Assembly (NCBI GenBank): GCA_003971905.1
Contig: RSEE01000001.1
Span: forward strand, 744,001 to 808,000
DNA: 64,000 bases
Direction: 5' to 3'
Source of the DNA: Moniliella sp. 'wahieum'
Lineage: Eukaryota > Basidiomycota > Moniliellomycetes > Moniliellales > Moniliellaceae
The notes under the pieces were generated by a model. That model saw nothing but the letters and a program-made list of their open reading frames with translations. It was not told where the DNA came from and ran no database searches. Shown one piece after another: positions 1 to 11,775 of this stretch. The position numbers were made by a program, and so were the translations under genes. Positions within the stretch are counted from its first letter, which is position 1. Every line of letters starts with the position of its first letter.

Positions 1-36
1 CCTAGGCACTCGGCAGGGCCATGTCCAGCCCAGCAC

Positions 37-96
37 GATGCATGATGTGTGATGTGTGATGCATGATAGCCAACCTTCAAGCTTCAAGCTTCAACC
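37..96. repeat. Compound heptamer array (GATGCAT/GATGTGT then TTCAAGC)
   Basis: Five units of period 7 (GATGCAT, GATGTGT, GATGTGT, GATGCAT, GATAGCC) at 37–71 are followed after four bases by three TTCAAGC-type units at 76–96. The second array overlaps the last codons and stop of the lysyl-tRNA synthetase relic on the minus strand, so it supplied the relic's present C-terminal residues. Confidence 0.85.
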
Positions 97-1175
97 TGGG
101 TCTCTGCTCCGGCTTCATCGCCGGGAAGGCGAGGACTTCGGCGATCCGGTTTGAGTAGGTCAGGAACATGGTCAGCCGGTCAATCCCCAGCCCCCAGCCC
201 GCTGTGGGCGGCAAGCCGTGCTCGAGCGCGCCGCAAACACCTCGTCAATCCCTTGCGCCTCGTCGTCGCCGGCGGCCGCTTGGCGCGACTGCTTTCGAAC
301 CGCTCCCGCTGGTCAAAGGGATCGTTGAGCTCCGTATACGCATTGGCAATCTCCTTTGATGCCACAAGGCTCGAACCGTTCGGGCAGACCCGGGATGGAG
401 CGGTGGTACTTGGCCAGCCAGCGGGCTCATCACCTCAAGGTGGCCCATGATAAAGGAAGGATTGATGCGCTGAGGCTCAATGTACTCGCCCACAAACTTG
501 TCCACCAACCGGGCCGATATGCGGGGCGCACTGCACTCCACCCTGTGCTACACTGCCAACTCATCCAGCCACTTACGCGCAGCCTCGGTGGAGCTGTTTG
601 GCAGGCGGGAAAGTGACATTGAGCTGCGCCTCGAGCTCCTTGATCATGTCGAATCGCCTCCAGGGGGTAGCAAAGTCAATCTCGTACACGGGGCCATCGG
701 GCTTATTCTTGCCGACATGATCCGAGGCAGAGACCATGATCAAGACCTTCTGACCCTCCGAGTGAAGATCATAAAAATGCAACTTGGCACCCTGCGCGCG
801 CACCGTGTGGATGCGGCCGGTAATGGACACTTTCTCCTCCAGCGTAGCTCCAGGGTCGGTGGTGGGGCCGTACTTGTCGATAAAGGCACCAAGGGAGGTG
901 TTTACATGGAACCTGTGAGGATACGGGTTGGACGCCTTGCTCTCACGCAGAGCCTTGATCGTGCGCGAGCGCTGCTCGTACTATTGCTGTGGGCTCAGTT
1001 CCCCCTCGTCCGTAGCGGACTTCGGCTTGGTCGCAGCCACGGGAGCAGCAGCCATCTTTGCCGCCTATTTTTCGGCGGACTGGCGCTCCTTCTGACGCCG
1101 CTTCAGTTCGCTCTTGCTGACCTTCTCGCCCATGACGGGGTCGAGGTGTGGGGCAGCGGCAGTAGCCTCAGACAT
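77..1175 (-). pseudogene. KRS1: Lysyl-tRNA synthetase relic (internally deleted)
   Basis: Class II lysyl-tRNA synthetases charge tRNA-Lys in the cytosol. On the minus strand the relic opens at 1175 with a lysine/alanine-rich N-terminal extension, then the start of the OB-fold anticodon-binding domain (MSITGRIHTVRAQGAKLHF). It then jumps directly to the C-terminal part of the catalytic domain ([62 protein letters not shown]). About 230 residues expected between these blocks, including class II motifs 1 and 2, are absent. At least three in-frame TAG codons (1065–1067, 981–983, 548–550) and several frameshifts interrupt it. It is read through to a TGA at 77–79. The lost core and substitution stops make this a true pseudogene, unlike the other broken genes in the window. 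Arrays of the same TTCAAGC heptamer lie at both ends. Confidence 0.9.
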
Positions 1176-1186
1176 GGTTATGGTGG

Positions 1187-1207
1187 TTCAAGCTTCAAGC
1201 TTCGAGG
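1187..1207. repeat. TTCAAGC heptamer array
   Basis: Three period-7 units (TTCAAGC, TTCAAGC, TTCGAGG) start 12 bp upstream of the first codon of the lysyl-tRNA synthetase relic. They match the array at 76–96 at the other end of the relic. Confidence 0.85.
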
Positions 1208-2402
1208 TGAATGGACGCCGGACTGAACCAACAGGTTGTGGAAAAGAAAAACAGGGGCCTACAGACACTGGCGCTGTGCCGTTCTTTAGACATATTCGCC
1301 CGGTCCGTGCATGTTAGGTTATAGCCCTAGGAGAGGATCTGTATCGTTTACGCCGGTAAACCCAATGGAATGCGGGGGCGGATGCACTATTAGTGCGAAC
1401 TCTTCCCCCCCCTTGTACTCCAACTCACTAACATTACCCACCCCCTCAAGTTCAACAGCCCCAAAGGATCGCGATGATTGGGTATCGTCAGGCTACATAG
1501 GAATGTCTCCTACATATGATACTAGTTTATTCACGTTCAACCCCCCCCCTCGGGCCTTGCAAAGCAGAGGAAAAGAGTGTAAGTGTGGCCCGAACGTCTC
1601 TGCCGACATTATAGCCAACCACACACCGGTCAGGCAATGCTGAGAACATATCCCGCCCGCCTCTCGTCACAAATGAAAGTCATTTATAATTCCCACACCT
1701 GTAGCAACTGCACACTCTTCACGACCTGCTCAGGCTGAGCCTTCGCATATAGGTGAGAGGCCCGATCGCTACTCTCCTGGCAACAGTCAACGCTCTACCT
1801 CCTCCCCTCTCACAGAGGCCACCATTTCGAGCATGCCAGACAACTCATCTCCGCATGTCCCATGGGCCCGGCTCCGGGAAAGGCTGTAAGTCCCGCCTCT
1901 CTCGGCTACAACTTTTGTGTGGCACAGCTTCGGCGGCGTGTTCCGACCGTTGCCGAACTGCATCAGTTGCTCATGTCCGCTCGTTCATTTTCCCTTTCGC
2001 ATATCCTCTCCTCCGCTAGCTTCCACCTGGATGAGATACTGACGGACTGTGTGCGGCTGCGATTATCCATCTACTACAGTCGCATCGGTATGGTACAAAT
2101 GCGAGAACCGTTCCTGGACGGCCATCCGTTTTATGAGCCCAACAATAATACCCAACACGCTGCCCCCCATCCCGAGCACTTGGCTGGACATCCCCCCGGT
2201 CCTTGGTACATCCCCTTTGCTGATCAGCCTCCCTTTTCTCCGCCACTGAGCTTGCGAAGTGTCGAAACACGTTCAGCTTCTGGTACGACTTTAGCCCTGT
2301 GCCTTTTTCCCGCCCCCAAGCCGATGGGGGCGCGTTGCTGGCCCGCTCGGTCCTCCCGAGTACCGCGATGTCCAGGTCCGTTTTGACCACCCACCCGGTG
2401 GG
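1208..2402. other. Spacer, possible 5' exons of the metacaspase
   Basis: No recognisable gene. Frames between about 2095 and 2400 are Pro/Gly/Tyr-rich (for example GHPPGPWYIPF), as expected for the low-complexity N-terminal prodomain of fungal metacaspases. I could not assemble a continuous reading frame or find a convincing start. Confidence 0.4.
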
Positions 2403-3498
2403 ATGATGGAGGACGGAGGGCGGTACGAGTACAGCACGATGACGGGCAAGCGCAAGGCCCTGCTGATTGGCATCAACTATGTTGGCTCCAGAGCGGAGCT
2501 CGGCGGATGTTGGAAGGATGTGGTAAACATGCGCAGCTTTCTCCTCACCTGCGGATTCCATGCGGAGGACATGGTTGTCTTGACCGATCAAACACCCGAT
2601 CCATGGGGACACCCTACCAGGGCCAACATCTCCGCGGCCATGCAGTGGCTCATCAGGGACGCTCAACCGGGTGATTCCCTCTTTTTCCATTATTCGGGCC
2701 ATGGCGCGCAGGCCAAGGCGACTCAAGGTGATCACGGTGCGTGTATGTCACCCTTCCTGTATGACTAGTGACTCCCCTCTGCCCCTCCCTCCTTCCTAGC
2801 ATGTTCCTGGTCTGACTCTCGCCTGCACCCACAGCGGACGGATTGAACGAGTATATCGTTCCTGTGGATTACCTTACCAATGGCATGATGGCGGATGACG
2901 AGCTGCATGACATGCTAGTGACCCCCTTGCCGGTCGGGTGTCGCTTGACCGCCTTGTTTGATTCGTGCTACAGTGGCACCGTGCTGGACCTGCCCTATGT
3001 CTACGCAACCAGTGGCCAACTTTTTGAACTCACCGTGGGGGCCAACATGGGCTGTGGAATGCGCAAAGCCATCCAATTGGCTGGCAAGATCACGGGGGAC
3101 TTTTCCACCGTACCTTCCGATAGTAATGCCGCTGTATACCCCAAAGCGCCAAGAGAAAAGGGGCGCAGGAGGATACAATTTGTACCCAGTCTTCTGGGGC
3201 CGATGTGGTGATGTTTTCCGGTTGCAAGGATAGTGAGACGAGTGCGGACACCTACGAAGCCCACAAGGCAACGGGTGCAATGAGCTTTGCTTGGATCACC
3301 GTCTTTTCACGCTGGCCCAACATTACCTATCTTCAGCTCCTAAACGCTCTCCGTGATGAGCTGGTCAAGTGTTTGGTCAGAAGCCTCAGGTTTGTACCTT
3401 GACTTCCTCCATTAGAGTATCTGTTGACTTGGATCTGATTGTGCCTCCGCAGATGAGCAGCTCCATCCATGGGATCTGAACCCCTGTTCACCATTTGA
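2403..3498 (+). CDS. MCA1: Type I metacaspase
   Basis: Metacaspases are Arg/Lys-specific cysteine peptidases of the caspase fold, linked in fungi to stress responses, protein quality control and regulated death. The p20 domain begins at KRKALLIGINYVGS. The catalytic histidine is in HYSGHGAQ (His codon 2700–2702) and the catalytic cysteine in DSCYSGT (Cys codon 2966–2968). The SGCKDSETSADT block of the p10-like region follows, and the gene ends in the typical DLNPLFTI-type tail at 3498. Introns are supported at 2737–2834 and 3390–3452. Four frame breaks (near 3190, 3378, 3463 and 3484) are each mended by adding one C or G to a short C/G run, so sequencing error is more likely than loss of function. 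The start is uncertain: 2403 is the first ATG in the p20 frame, and a Pro-rich prodomain probably lies upstream. Confidence 0.9.
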
Positions 3499-4312
3499 TC
3501 TCCGATACCCATCATATATGAGTCATGCCGGGATGGATATAACACGGGCGGACATATGTGTTGGATTGACACAATATTTTGTTTCAACATAAAACGCATC
3601 TGAAGCTTGAACCCTTGGATGTACCTGAACGTAATAGCTGAAGCTTGAACAAGCTTTGAAGTAGTACTGGCTGACATGTGTCCTTAAGCCTTAGGCCTTA
3701 TGTTAGGTCCTCATAGTACAAACTCTGAGAAGTACTTGGCACACTCAGTGCCCATATACACAGTTGCAATAACCTTTTGTAGCCCGTTGTACACCACGTA
3801 GGGCAGTGGAGTAAAGATAGTAGAGCGTCCCACAGCCGACGGATCGTACACGCGCCATAACGCTCGTCTCCGTTCCTGACGGCAAAACGTCGAAGCGCCT
3901 TTTGGGGTCATTTCCGGGCATGCCAACACAGGTCCTGCTGCATACCGTCTCTTCTGGCCTACCCGTGTATCACACGTGCATAATCTTGCCCTCATTCATA
4001 TGTGTGAGTCCCTCAAAAGCCTCTGGTGCACCCCCAATGAAAATTTCCGATAGTTTTGTGTAGTCGAATCCGAAGGAACGAGTTGGGATTGTGAGTCGGT
4101 GCGAACCATGAAGCCCATGGCGAAAAACCCTCGGGTGAATAATATTAAGGCCCGAGAGGGTATATACCCCGTTCCATACTGCTGAAAACGTACTGAACTG
4201 TGTGGCGCGCGCCAAAAGCTTCAAAAGACTGCAACACGGTACAACCCATGTAGCATCGAAGCAAAAATCAGCATGTCAATCATTAATCAATCCCAGTACC
4301 CAGTGTGTGTGG

Positions 4313-4333
4313 GTTTAACGTTTAACGTTTAAT
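4313..4333. repeat. GTTTAAC heptamer array
   Basis: Units GTTTAAC, GTTTAAC, GTTTAAT with exact 7-bp spacing. The same unit family (AACGTTT) recurs at 45.8 kb. Confidence 0.8.
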
Positions 4334-4395
4334 TACAAGGCGAAAAAAGGGAAGGCGAAAAGGTAATGGGACTTTTGAAGATGCATGATGGACTT

Positions 4396-4423
4396 GATGC
4401 ATGACATGCGACATGCGACAGCA
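4396..4423. repeat. GATGCAT/GACATGC heptamer array
   Basis: Four consecutive 7-bp units: GATGCAT, GACATGC, GACATGC, GACAGCA. Related units occur at 37, 25,713 and 52,584. Confidence 0.8.
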
Positions 4424-4809
4424 ACTATTGACATGGTGACAGTAGCGTGCGTAGCGTGGGAAGCTACCAAACACCTGCCAGGGTGTTGTGATTCGATACA
4501 TACCACCGACGGTTCATGATTTGTCCGGAGACAGACGCATCGCGAGAGCGTTTTTGTCCGGCCGGTCATACGTGTCTACCCTGCGCTATGCAGAGCAAAT
4601 GAGAGCCCGAACTGAGAAACGCAGGTTTGACACTCGATAGAATAGCATGGCTATCATATATTAAGGTCCTTAGGCCTACTAGGGCGTACTAGGGCCTGCT
4701 ATGAAGCTTAAGTCAAGTACGTTAACGCGTTAATACGAGTTTGACGTCAAGTGTCCGAGTTATCGATGCTATCGCGGGTTTCGAATTGGACACGTACCCA
4801 GAGCCAGTA

Positions 4810-4830
4810 AGCTTGAAGCTTGAAGCTAGC
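4810..4830. repeat. AGCTTGA heptamer array
   Basis: Units AGCTTGA, AGCTTGA, AGCTAGC; a permutation of the AAGCTT-core family. Confidence 0.8.
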
Positions 4831-5481
4831 TCTTGAAGCTTAATTGAATTGATAATTCAAGGCACCACGATGATGTGCGATACATATGTTGCCCAATGCA
4901 TGATGCGTGATGTTGGCGGTGGGCGTTTCCAGGAGCTCGACGCTTGGCGCTTGGAGCGTGGAGAGCCTGTGATGGACCTAGTGGGGAAGAGGGAAAAGAA
5001 ACTGTCCATTCACGCGGCGCGCAGGGCACGCCAAAAAGCGTATGGATTCCTCCGGACGGTGGACGCTGTGAGTGGTGCTCGGCAACCTTCTGCAACCCGA
5101 ACGGGCGTTGGAGGTGAGACCGGAGAGCACAAAGTGAGATGGCCAAATTGGGGGTTTCAGGTTCGCGATGGCGAATCGACTAATCTCTTCGTTCGGATAT
5201 CCGCCTGTGGTACGCAGCACGGCATTCCCACCCCAAGGCCAACTAAACTCGGTGGCCCTGAGGACCTGTTGAGCACAGGCCTTCAGGTCGTCAGGGCCTC
5301 GCCGGTCACCGGCCCCGAGGAGGAAGCAGCGGCGCAAAGCCAATCCGCACCGCTGGGGAGCAGGAAGCGACGCTGTGGGCAGTGTGATGCAGTGTGCAGG
5401 CACTGCCCCCATAGGAGTCATTCGGAGATTGTGCGGGACAAGGCTGCTGCGTTCTTTTGCAGCATGCATCATGTGTGATGC

Positions 5482-5502
5482 AGTCACTAGTCACTAGTCA
5501 TG
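5482..5502. repeat. AGTCACT heptamer array
   Basis: Units AGTCACT, AGTCACT, AGTCATG, passing in phase into TCATGCA. The ACTAGT palindrome spans unit junctions. Confidence 0.8.
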
Positions 5503-5805
5503 TCATGCACCATGCGTGTTTGCACGCGGGGGGCATGTCACACACCCATATCACCGGCCCAGGTGCGCGGGGAAATGCGCTGCCCCCGTGTGTCGCATGG
5601 GGCGAGCATCATAACCCTAATTGGCCGCAGCGCTGTCTGGCGCAGTCTCCGATTTGATCGATTCAAAAAGCCGTGTTTGGGGCCGACGCAGGCGGCAGCG
5701 CGGGGGCAGTGGGAGCACGGGGCGGGGGTCGGGTGTGCCTGAACGGGCGATTAGCATGGGACTGCCCCTGTGCGGGCATGGCCAGCAGTGCAGCCACTGC
5801 GATAT

Positions 5806-5826
5806 CGATAATCGATAATCGGTACG
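5806..5826. repeat. CGATAAT heptamer array
   Basis: Units CGATAAT, CGATAAT, CGGTACG with 7-bp spacing. Confidence 0.7.
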
Positions 5827-6221
5827 TGAGATATGGCCGTGCACGCGTACGTAGGCAGGCGGGACGGGCGTGTTCCTGCAGCAGGTTTCCTTGGCCTGTA
5901 GCGCCGCCCGCACTGCGTCTGTGCTGGGCCCAGCCCCCCAGGCTGCGCTAGCACCGAGCATGGGTCGTCGCGGCTGCCCTCGTGCCTGGGCCTTTGCCAC
6001 AGTCGGCATGCTCTGCAGCAGGCTGGCCACTGCTTGGCCTGTGCCTGTTGTTCTTTGTGCTAGCTCCGTCTCATATAGTCGCACCCTCTCGCCACCACCA
6101 GTGCCTGCGGCCCCCCCGGCACCCCTCTGATTGCTACGCTCGTCAGTCCCGTCCCTCCCACGTTGCTCAGCGCCCCCCCGGCACGCCTCCTTCGTCTCTG
6201 CCGTCGTGCCCGCCGCCTCGA

Positions 6222-7974
6222 ATGCGTCCCTCCCATCCCCAGCCCCCGGCCCATGGCTACCCGCCTGCCGCTCGTATTCAGCGCACGCTCACCGTGAACC
6301 AGCCATGGCCCCTCCCCCGCTCCACTGGCCCCGCTTCCCTGCCTAAGCGCGGCTCGGACTATCATATTCCGCCGTCGTCCCTCTACTCATCCACCTCTGG
6401 TGTCTCTGTCTCTCACGGCTTCGCGCCCTCCCAACACACGGCCAACCGCCCGCGGCTGCCGCCTCTACGCGGCCTGTTCGATGCTCCCGCGGCTTCAAGT
6501 TCCAGCGTTAACCGTATGTTCTGATTTTCTATTCTCCCCTCTTTATCTTCTTCCCTGAACCGGGAATGGTGAGTGCGGGTACGGAATTACGGTGAGAAGC
6601 GAGATTGCATCTCTAGTAGGAGAGACTTGGTCTACTCTGCTTCCCGTTTTTCTGTGCTCGTGCTTGATCGCCCAAACCAAGAGTTCTCTTTCACCCTATC
6701 CTTGTGGTGTATCGGGATTTGTGCGCTGACTGATTTGGGTTTTCTCCATTCTGTTCGTCTTGGCACGACTGTGGGGATCTGGATCAAAATTGTTCAGGCT
6801 CATCCTCCTTCAGCGCTAGTTCTTATCGTGAACCCCCTGCCCCCCAAGCCTCCGAATATGGATCGCAAATGACGGGCCCTCTAGCTGCGCAACGTTCTCA
6901 TTCGGACTCCAACCCGTATTACCCTACAATATTGATGGACCCGCCTATGGCACCGTACCACCCGCTGTGCAAGCCCGTACCAGAGGTGGAAGTGCCTCGT
7001 CGGCTCCATCGGCACTGGATGTTGGTCCTGACTTTGCTCCCCCCGGCCCCGCCTCGCATCAACAGGCCCCAGGGTCAGCCGACTGGAATGCCCCCTCGCA
7101 CCCAGGTACCATGTACGGCGAGCATGGACGCCATCATTCGTTGCCTGGTTTCGGTGTTTGCGGGACCAACGTCAGCGGGCCTCTGCTCGGTATGGATGAA
7201 CCCACCCGGGCTGCCTACATCTCCAACCTGGTTAATTCCATCGACCTGCAACGTTCCCTCCGCCCACGTGTGGGTGCGCGGGAAGGTCAGCCGGCCTGTG
7301 ACGAGTGTCGTACGGAAAGTCAAGTAGGTACTCACCCTTGACGTTCTCCATGATGCCAAGGTTACTGACCCGGTATGAACGAGCAGATGCGATCGCAACA
7401 CCCGTGCGCCAGGTGTGTAGCGAGCAAACGTACCTGTACCTCCAACGATACGCTCATGCGTCGCGGGCCGTTGACGAGGGAACAGCGGGCGGTGTTTGCG
7501 TTTTCGGGCATCACGTACGAATCCCACCGGGAGCGCATGAAGAAGCGTCGGCTGCTGCAGCAAGCTCAGCAAGTCATGCCGCCCCCCACGGGCGGGGGGT
7601 GCCAACCTTTCCGCCTACCCCAGGGACTGGCGCGTCGTACCCGACCGCCATTCCGTCACTGCCCCCATCCCTATTTCCATTCAGGTCCCCCCTGCCATCC
7701 CCGACCGAGGCGTACCACGAATACAGTTACCCTGCGGGCGAACGATATGACCCGACGGCAATGGCGCAGCATTCCCATGGTGGCCCCCAGGCGTGGGGAT
7801 GAACCATGGTGGCCTGCACGCATACTCGGGTCATGCGGTGGGTCGTTCGAGCTTCAGCCATAGCGAACTTGCCGTTCACGACCGATCCGCGGTGGACATT
7901 CCACTTCGATCGGCTCCTCTGCGCCCGGGTGGCCTACCTATCCTCTGCACGGCTCTGTGCCGTCATCGTATTGA
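6222..7974 (+). CDS. Zn2Cys6 fungal transcription factor
   Basis: Binuclear zinc-cluster regulators bind DNA through six cysteines that hold two zinc ions. The cluster is split by an intron (about 7324–7386): PACDECRT lies before it and CDRN, HPCARCVASKRTCTS after it, giving all six cysteines in the normal order with two local frame breaks. A linker and basic stretch (SHRERMKKRRLLQQAQQ) follow. The N-terminal exon from ATG 6222 and the C-terminal part are Ser/Pro/His/Tyr-rich low complexity, as in many basidiomycete regulators of this type. The intron 6514–6797 joins the first two exons in frame. The proposed end at 7974 (reading PLHGSVPSSY) follows another frame break at a G run near 7795. 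No fungal regulatory (MHR) domain is visible. Target genes are unknown. Confidence 0.75.
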
Positions 7975-10115
7975 GATGGAGGGTCTTGGCTCTGGGCCTG
8001 CCTTGTTTTGAGCACACGATGCTTCTTGTGCCCCCCTTTTTTTCTTGCGCTGATGCTTTTCAGCGCCACGGCCTTCGTACCCCTCCCCTACCGAGGAGGG
8101 AGGTGCTCTCTGCCCAATGGGCTCACCCTATATCTGCAAGTCGGACGCTTGACGACCCATTGACGACCCTTTTGCTGACGAATCTCCTATGGGGCACTAC
8201 GGTTGGGCCCACCACTTTTGTTTTATTGTTCTCATCAGGCTTGTCTAGCAAGCTGCCGACTTGGTTTGCCCACGCCTTGAACCCCCCTCCCGTTCCACCC
8301 TGCCCCCCGCCTATCCAAGCCCTGCACCTCTGTTTCCTGATGTTTGTACTTGTATTTGTACCTTTCGCTGAAAAGATGATGGCGTGACTATCGAGACTAC
8401 CGAGCGTGAGGACTATTGATCGCCACCGTCTACCCATAGCTACCTTCCCCTTGGTCCTCTCATGCCCGCGTGCACTGGACGTGTGGGAGTGGAGCGAGAG
8501 ACGTTTGAGCGCTACAGCTGGGGAAAGAGGTGGGATTCTCACCGTAAAAATGTACTGATGAACTACTGTGCTGCAATGGATGCAATCGTATGGGGGGTAG
8601 GGAGATCAAGGGGATCTTGTCGAGAAGACATATGGGGAGGTTCCCACATGTTGGCCACGGTGCTTTCGGCTCTCTCTTCTCTGGGCGTAGGAACCCCGAG
8701 CTCTGAGAGCGCCTAAAGCCCTGAGAGGCAGTCTGGCGACGACCCGAAGCGTTCTTCTCAGGCTTGGTTGTTCCGCAGCCACAGGCCCAGTGGCGCTTTC
8801 TTGGCGTGTTGTCATTAATCATTTGTCGGTACTGAACTCAATCTTCATTCGCGTCATTAGTACACTTGGATCACCGTGCTCCCACCACCACTACTACTAT
8901 GGTAGTGCGATGATTGACGGCGTTCCTCTAGACGGCCGTTAGGGCCTTACGGGCGTGCCACTAATAGGCTTCTTCCACAGGTCGCATTGATCAGATAGAA
9001 TGTGGAGACGCTTGGGGGTGAGGCTGGTGACGCTGGGGCACAGGAGAGGATGGGATGGGACGAGGGGTCGGGCAGGCGGGGTAGTTCGTGCTGGCGACGA
9101 GAGGCCCCGTTTGGGTTGGGGCAGCACAACCGAGGTGCTTCGGCGCGTCTGGTCTGGTCCGCTTGGGCCGCGCAGCACCCAGCTGTGGGCAGCAAGCAGG
9201 GGTGCCGGCGGGAGGCTGGGCGGCAAGTATCAAATGGCGACGGGCGGGATCGCGTGATACGTGGTGCATGCTGGCTAGCGCTGCGCCTGCATGCGCTCCC
9301 ATGTTCCCAGGCGGGCCTGCGACGGCGCTGGGCCCCGCTGTGCTGGGCGAGGCGCAGGAGCGCCGGTGCCTGTCACGCGTTGGGCTAGTGTGCGCTGTGC
9401 GCTGGACGAAGATCTGATGAAATGCAAGATTGAAGCTGCAGATGGCAGATGGCCGATGGAAGATTGGTGTTGAAGCGGACATTGACTAGCGACGTTATGC
9501 GGAAGGACTAAGTGACGATCGATGGAGATTGATCGAATTGATCTTGCCCCGGGCCCGGCATCGCCACGCCGGGCACTAGGCCGCTGCTGGTGCATCCACC
9601 GCCGCCTGGTCCGGCACAGCAACACACTGGCCACGCACGCAGGAGAGCGGGCAGGTGCCTGCCCACACATATGCATGACATGCGTCTGCTGCGCCAGCGC
9701 GGGGCTCCGCATGCGGTTATTTCCGGAGCGGGGGCGCTGTGCTGCTGGCCGCCCTCCGCCGCTGGCAGCCGCACGGGCGGGGCAGCCGGCGCAGTGCACG
9801 GCAGCAGCCCGCACAGCACACTCGCGCCCTGCCGCGTGCGGGCAGCGCATGTCCGCCTGCGCCGCCCCAGGCGGCTCCCACCGCTTTGCAGCGGCTTTCA
9901 CGGGCGGAGGGCAGAATAGCGCAGCAACTGTCGCCTGCGGCCGCAGACGGCTGCATGCGCCGCTTCCCCGCGCAGGCGCTGCCCCCCTGCCGCGCCACGC
10001 CGCCACCGCTCGTCGTCCCCGGCGGCTGCACCGGCCGCATCCGGCCCGGTGCGGCCGGTTTAAAGTCGCCGGCGCGCCTTCTTCTTGGTCCGCCACGCTT
10101 CTCCTCCCCCCCACC
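7975..10115. other. Spacer with GC-rich island before PDH1
   Basis: No gene recognised. The part 9550–10110 is very GC-rich with alternating CG and GC-type trinucleotides and lies directly upstream of the 2-methylcitrate dehydratase start, so it is probably its promoter and 5' leader. Long antisense frames here are products of GC bias. Confidence 0.5.
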
Positions 10116-11775
10116 ATGGCCCGTTCGCTTGCGCTTGGCTCGTCTGTGTCTGCTGCGCTCCGCCGCCCCTTCGCCTCGGCCCGCCCCGCTGCCCCCGTCC
10201 TCGCCTCGCTTGCCCGCCCCTCCTCGGCTGCTGCCCTCGCGCCCGCGCCCGCGTCTCGCCCTCCGCCTCCGCTGCTTTCTCCTCGTCTGCCCGCACCATG
10301 GGAGCCGGCCTTGGCGCTGGGGAGGACAACGTCCGCCCCCCCCCCGACCAGGTGATGCAGGACATTGCCGACTATGTCCACAGCTACGACATCACCTCCG
10401 ATGTCGCCTACCGCACTGCCCGCCTCGACCTGCTCGACACGCTCGGCTGCGGCATTGAGGCCCTCCGCTTCCCCCAGGCCAAGGCCATCACGGGCCCCGT
10501 CGTGCCCGGCACAGTGGTGCCCAACGGTGCCCGTGTCATTGGTACCGAGTACGTGCTGGACCCCATCCGCGCTGCGTTTGAGAACGGCGCGCTGGTCCGC
10601 TGGCTCGACTTCAACGACACGTGGCTTGCCGCCGAGTGGGGCCACCCGTCGGACAACATTGGTGCCATCCTGTCGGTTGCCGACTGGATCTCGCGCGAGC
10701 GTGTGGCCAAGGGCGCCGAGCCGCTGACGGTCAAGGATGTGCTCGAAGGCGCGATCAAGGCGCACGAAATCCAGGGTGTGATTGCGATTGAAAACTCGTT
10801 CAACAAGGTCGGCCTGGACCATGTGGTGCTGGTCAAGGTGGCCTCGGCGGCGGTGGTGAGCAAGCTGCTGGGCAACACGCGCGACCAGACGGTCGACGCG
10901 ATTAGCCAGGCGTTTGTCGATGGCCAGGCGCTCCGCACCTACCGCCACGCGCCCAACGCGGGCAGCCGCAAGTCGTGGGCTGCCGGCGATGCCTGTGGCC
11001 GTGCCGTCAACCTGGCGCTGCTCGTCAAGAATGGCGAGATGGGCTACCCTTCGGTGCTGACGGCGCCCGTGTGGGGCTTTACGATGTGCTGTTCAAGGGC
11101 AAGCCGTTCAAGTTCCAGCGTGGGTACGGGCAGCTATGTGATGGAGAACGTGCTGTTCAAGCTGCCCCGGCCGAGTTCCACGCCCAGACGGCCGTCGAGG
11201 CGGCGCGCGAGTTGCACAAGCAGCTCAAGGCCCAGGGCAAGACGTCGGATGACATTGCGTCGATTAAGCTCCGTACCCAGGAGGCTGCCATCCGCATCAT
11301 CTCCAAGGCTGGCAAGCTCAACAACTATGCTGACCGTGACCACTCGCTGCAGACATGGTTGCCGTTCCCCTCATCCACGGTGTTCTGGAACCCACATGTA
11401 CACGGACGAGTTTGCCGCCGACCCCAAGATTGACGAGCTGCGCGCCAAGATGACGGTGGAGGAGGAGCCTCGCTACACGGCCGAGTACCTGGAGCCGGAG
11501 AAGCGCTCCATTGGCAACAGCGTCGAGCTCGTCCTCAAGGACGGCACCAAGTTGGGCCTGTGGCGATTGACTACCCCGTGGGCCACGCCCGCCGCCGCAC
11601 GGAGGCCATCCCGCTGATTGCCGCCAAGCTCGACAAGCACCTCGACGGCTTCTTCCCCGAAGAGACCAAGACGGCCATCAAGGACTTCTTGAAGGACGAG
11701 AACCACGACAAGCTTGCCTCGACCCCGGTGCACAAGTTTGTCGACCTCTGGGTTAAGCCCGAGGCTCGCTCCTAA
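10116..11775 (+). CDS. PDH1: 2-methylcitrate dehydratase, mitochondrial (PrpD/MmgE family)
   Basis: This enzyme dehydrates 2-methylcitrate to 2-methyl-cis-aconitate in the methylcitrate cycle, which removes propionyl-CoA from odd-chain fat and Val/Ile/Met breakdown. ATG 10116 opens a Ser/Ala/Arg-rich presequence (MARSLALGSSVSAALRRPFA) fit for mitochondrial import. The PrpD fold follows: DIADYVHSYDITSDVAYRTA, LDTLGCGIEAL, FNDTWLAAEWGHPSDNIG (active-site loop), HEIQGVIAIENSFN, VDGQALRTYRHAPN, SRKSWAAGDACGRAVNLAL. The C-terminal lobe ends KFVDLWVKPEARS at 11775. Total length of about 550 codons matches the family. Frame breaks occur near 10290, 11080, 11128, 11165, 11355, 11390 and 11560; those at 11080 and 11165 are explained by one lost T and one lost C in runs. 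No intron is needed. It converges on CDC45. Confidence 0.93.

Larger units (their letters stand above)
3499..6221. other. Long spacer rich in heptamer arrays
   Basis: No gene recognised. It holds GAAGCTTGAAC motifs near 3600 and 3640 and heptamer arrays at 4313, 4396, 4810, 5482 and 5806. The stretch 5880–6220 is GC-rich and precedes the Zn2Cys6 gene. Open frames here (for example 4849–5478) have no recognisable domain and no consistent codon structure. Confidence 0.5.

Noticed and set aside
548-1067. Reassignment of TAG to a sense codon
   Set aside because: Only the relic has internal TAG codons; CDC45 and NDUFA12 use TAG as their terminal stop.
77-1175. Repeat-induced point mutation as the cause of gene damage
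   Set aside because: Damage is mainly indels, and the TAG codons need A/T or C/G transversions rather than C-to-T changes; local GC is not lowered.
480-1226. 248-codon open frame on the plus strand
   Set aside because: Antisense shadow of the lysyl-tRNA synthetase relic; only the minus strand shows family motifs.
2016-2735. 239-codon open frame on the minus strand
   Set aside because: Overlaps the metacaspase p20 region antisense; no domain.
9275-10948. 557-codon open frame on the minus strand
   Set aside because: It lies antisense to PDH1 and its GC-rich leader, has no domain, and is the kind of long antisense frame that GC-rich third positions create.
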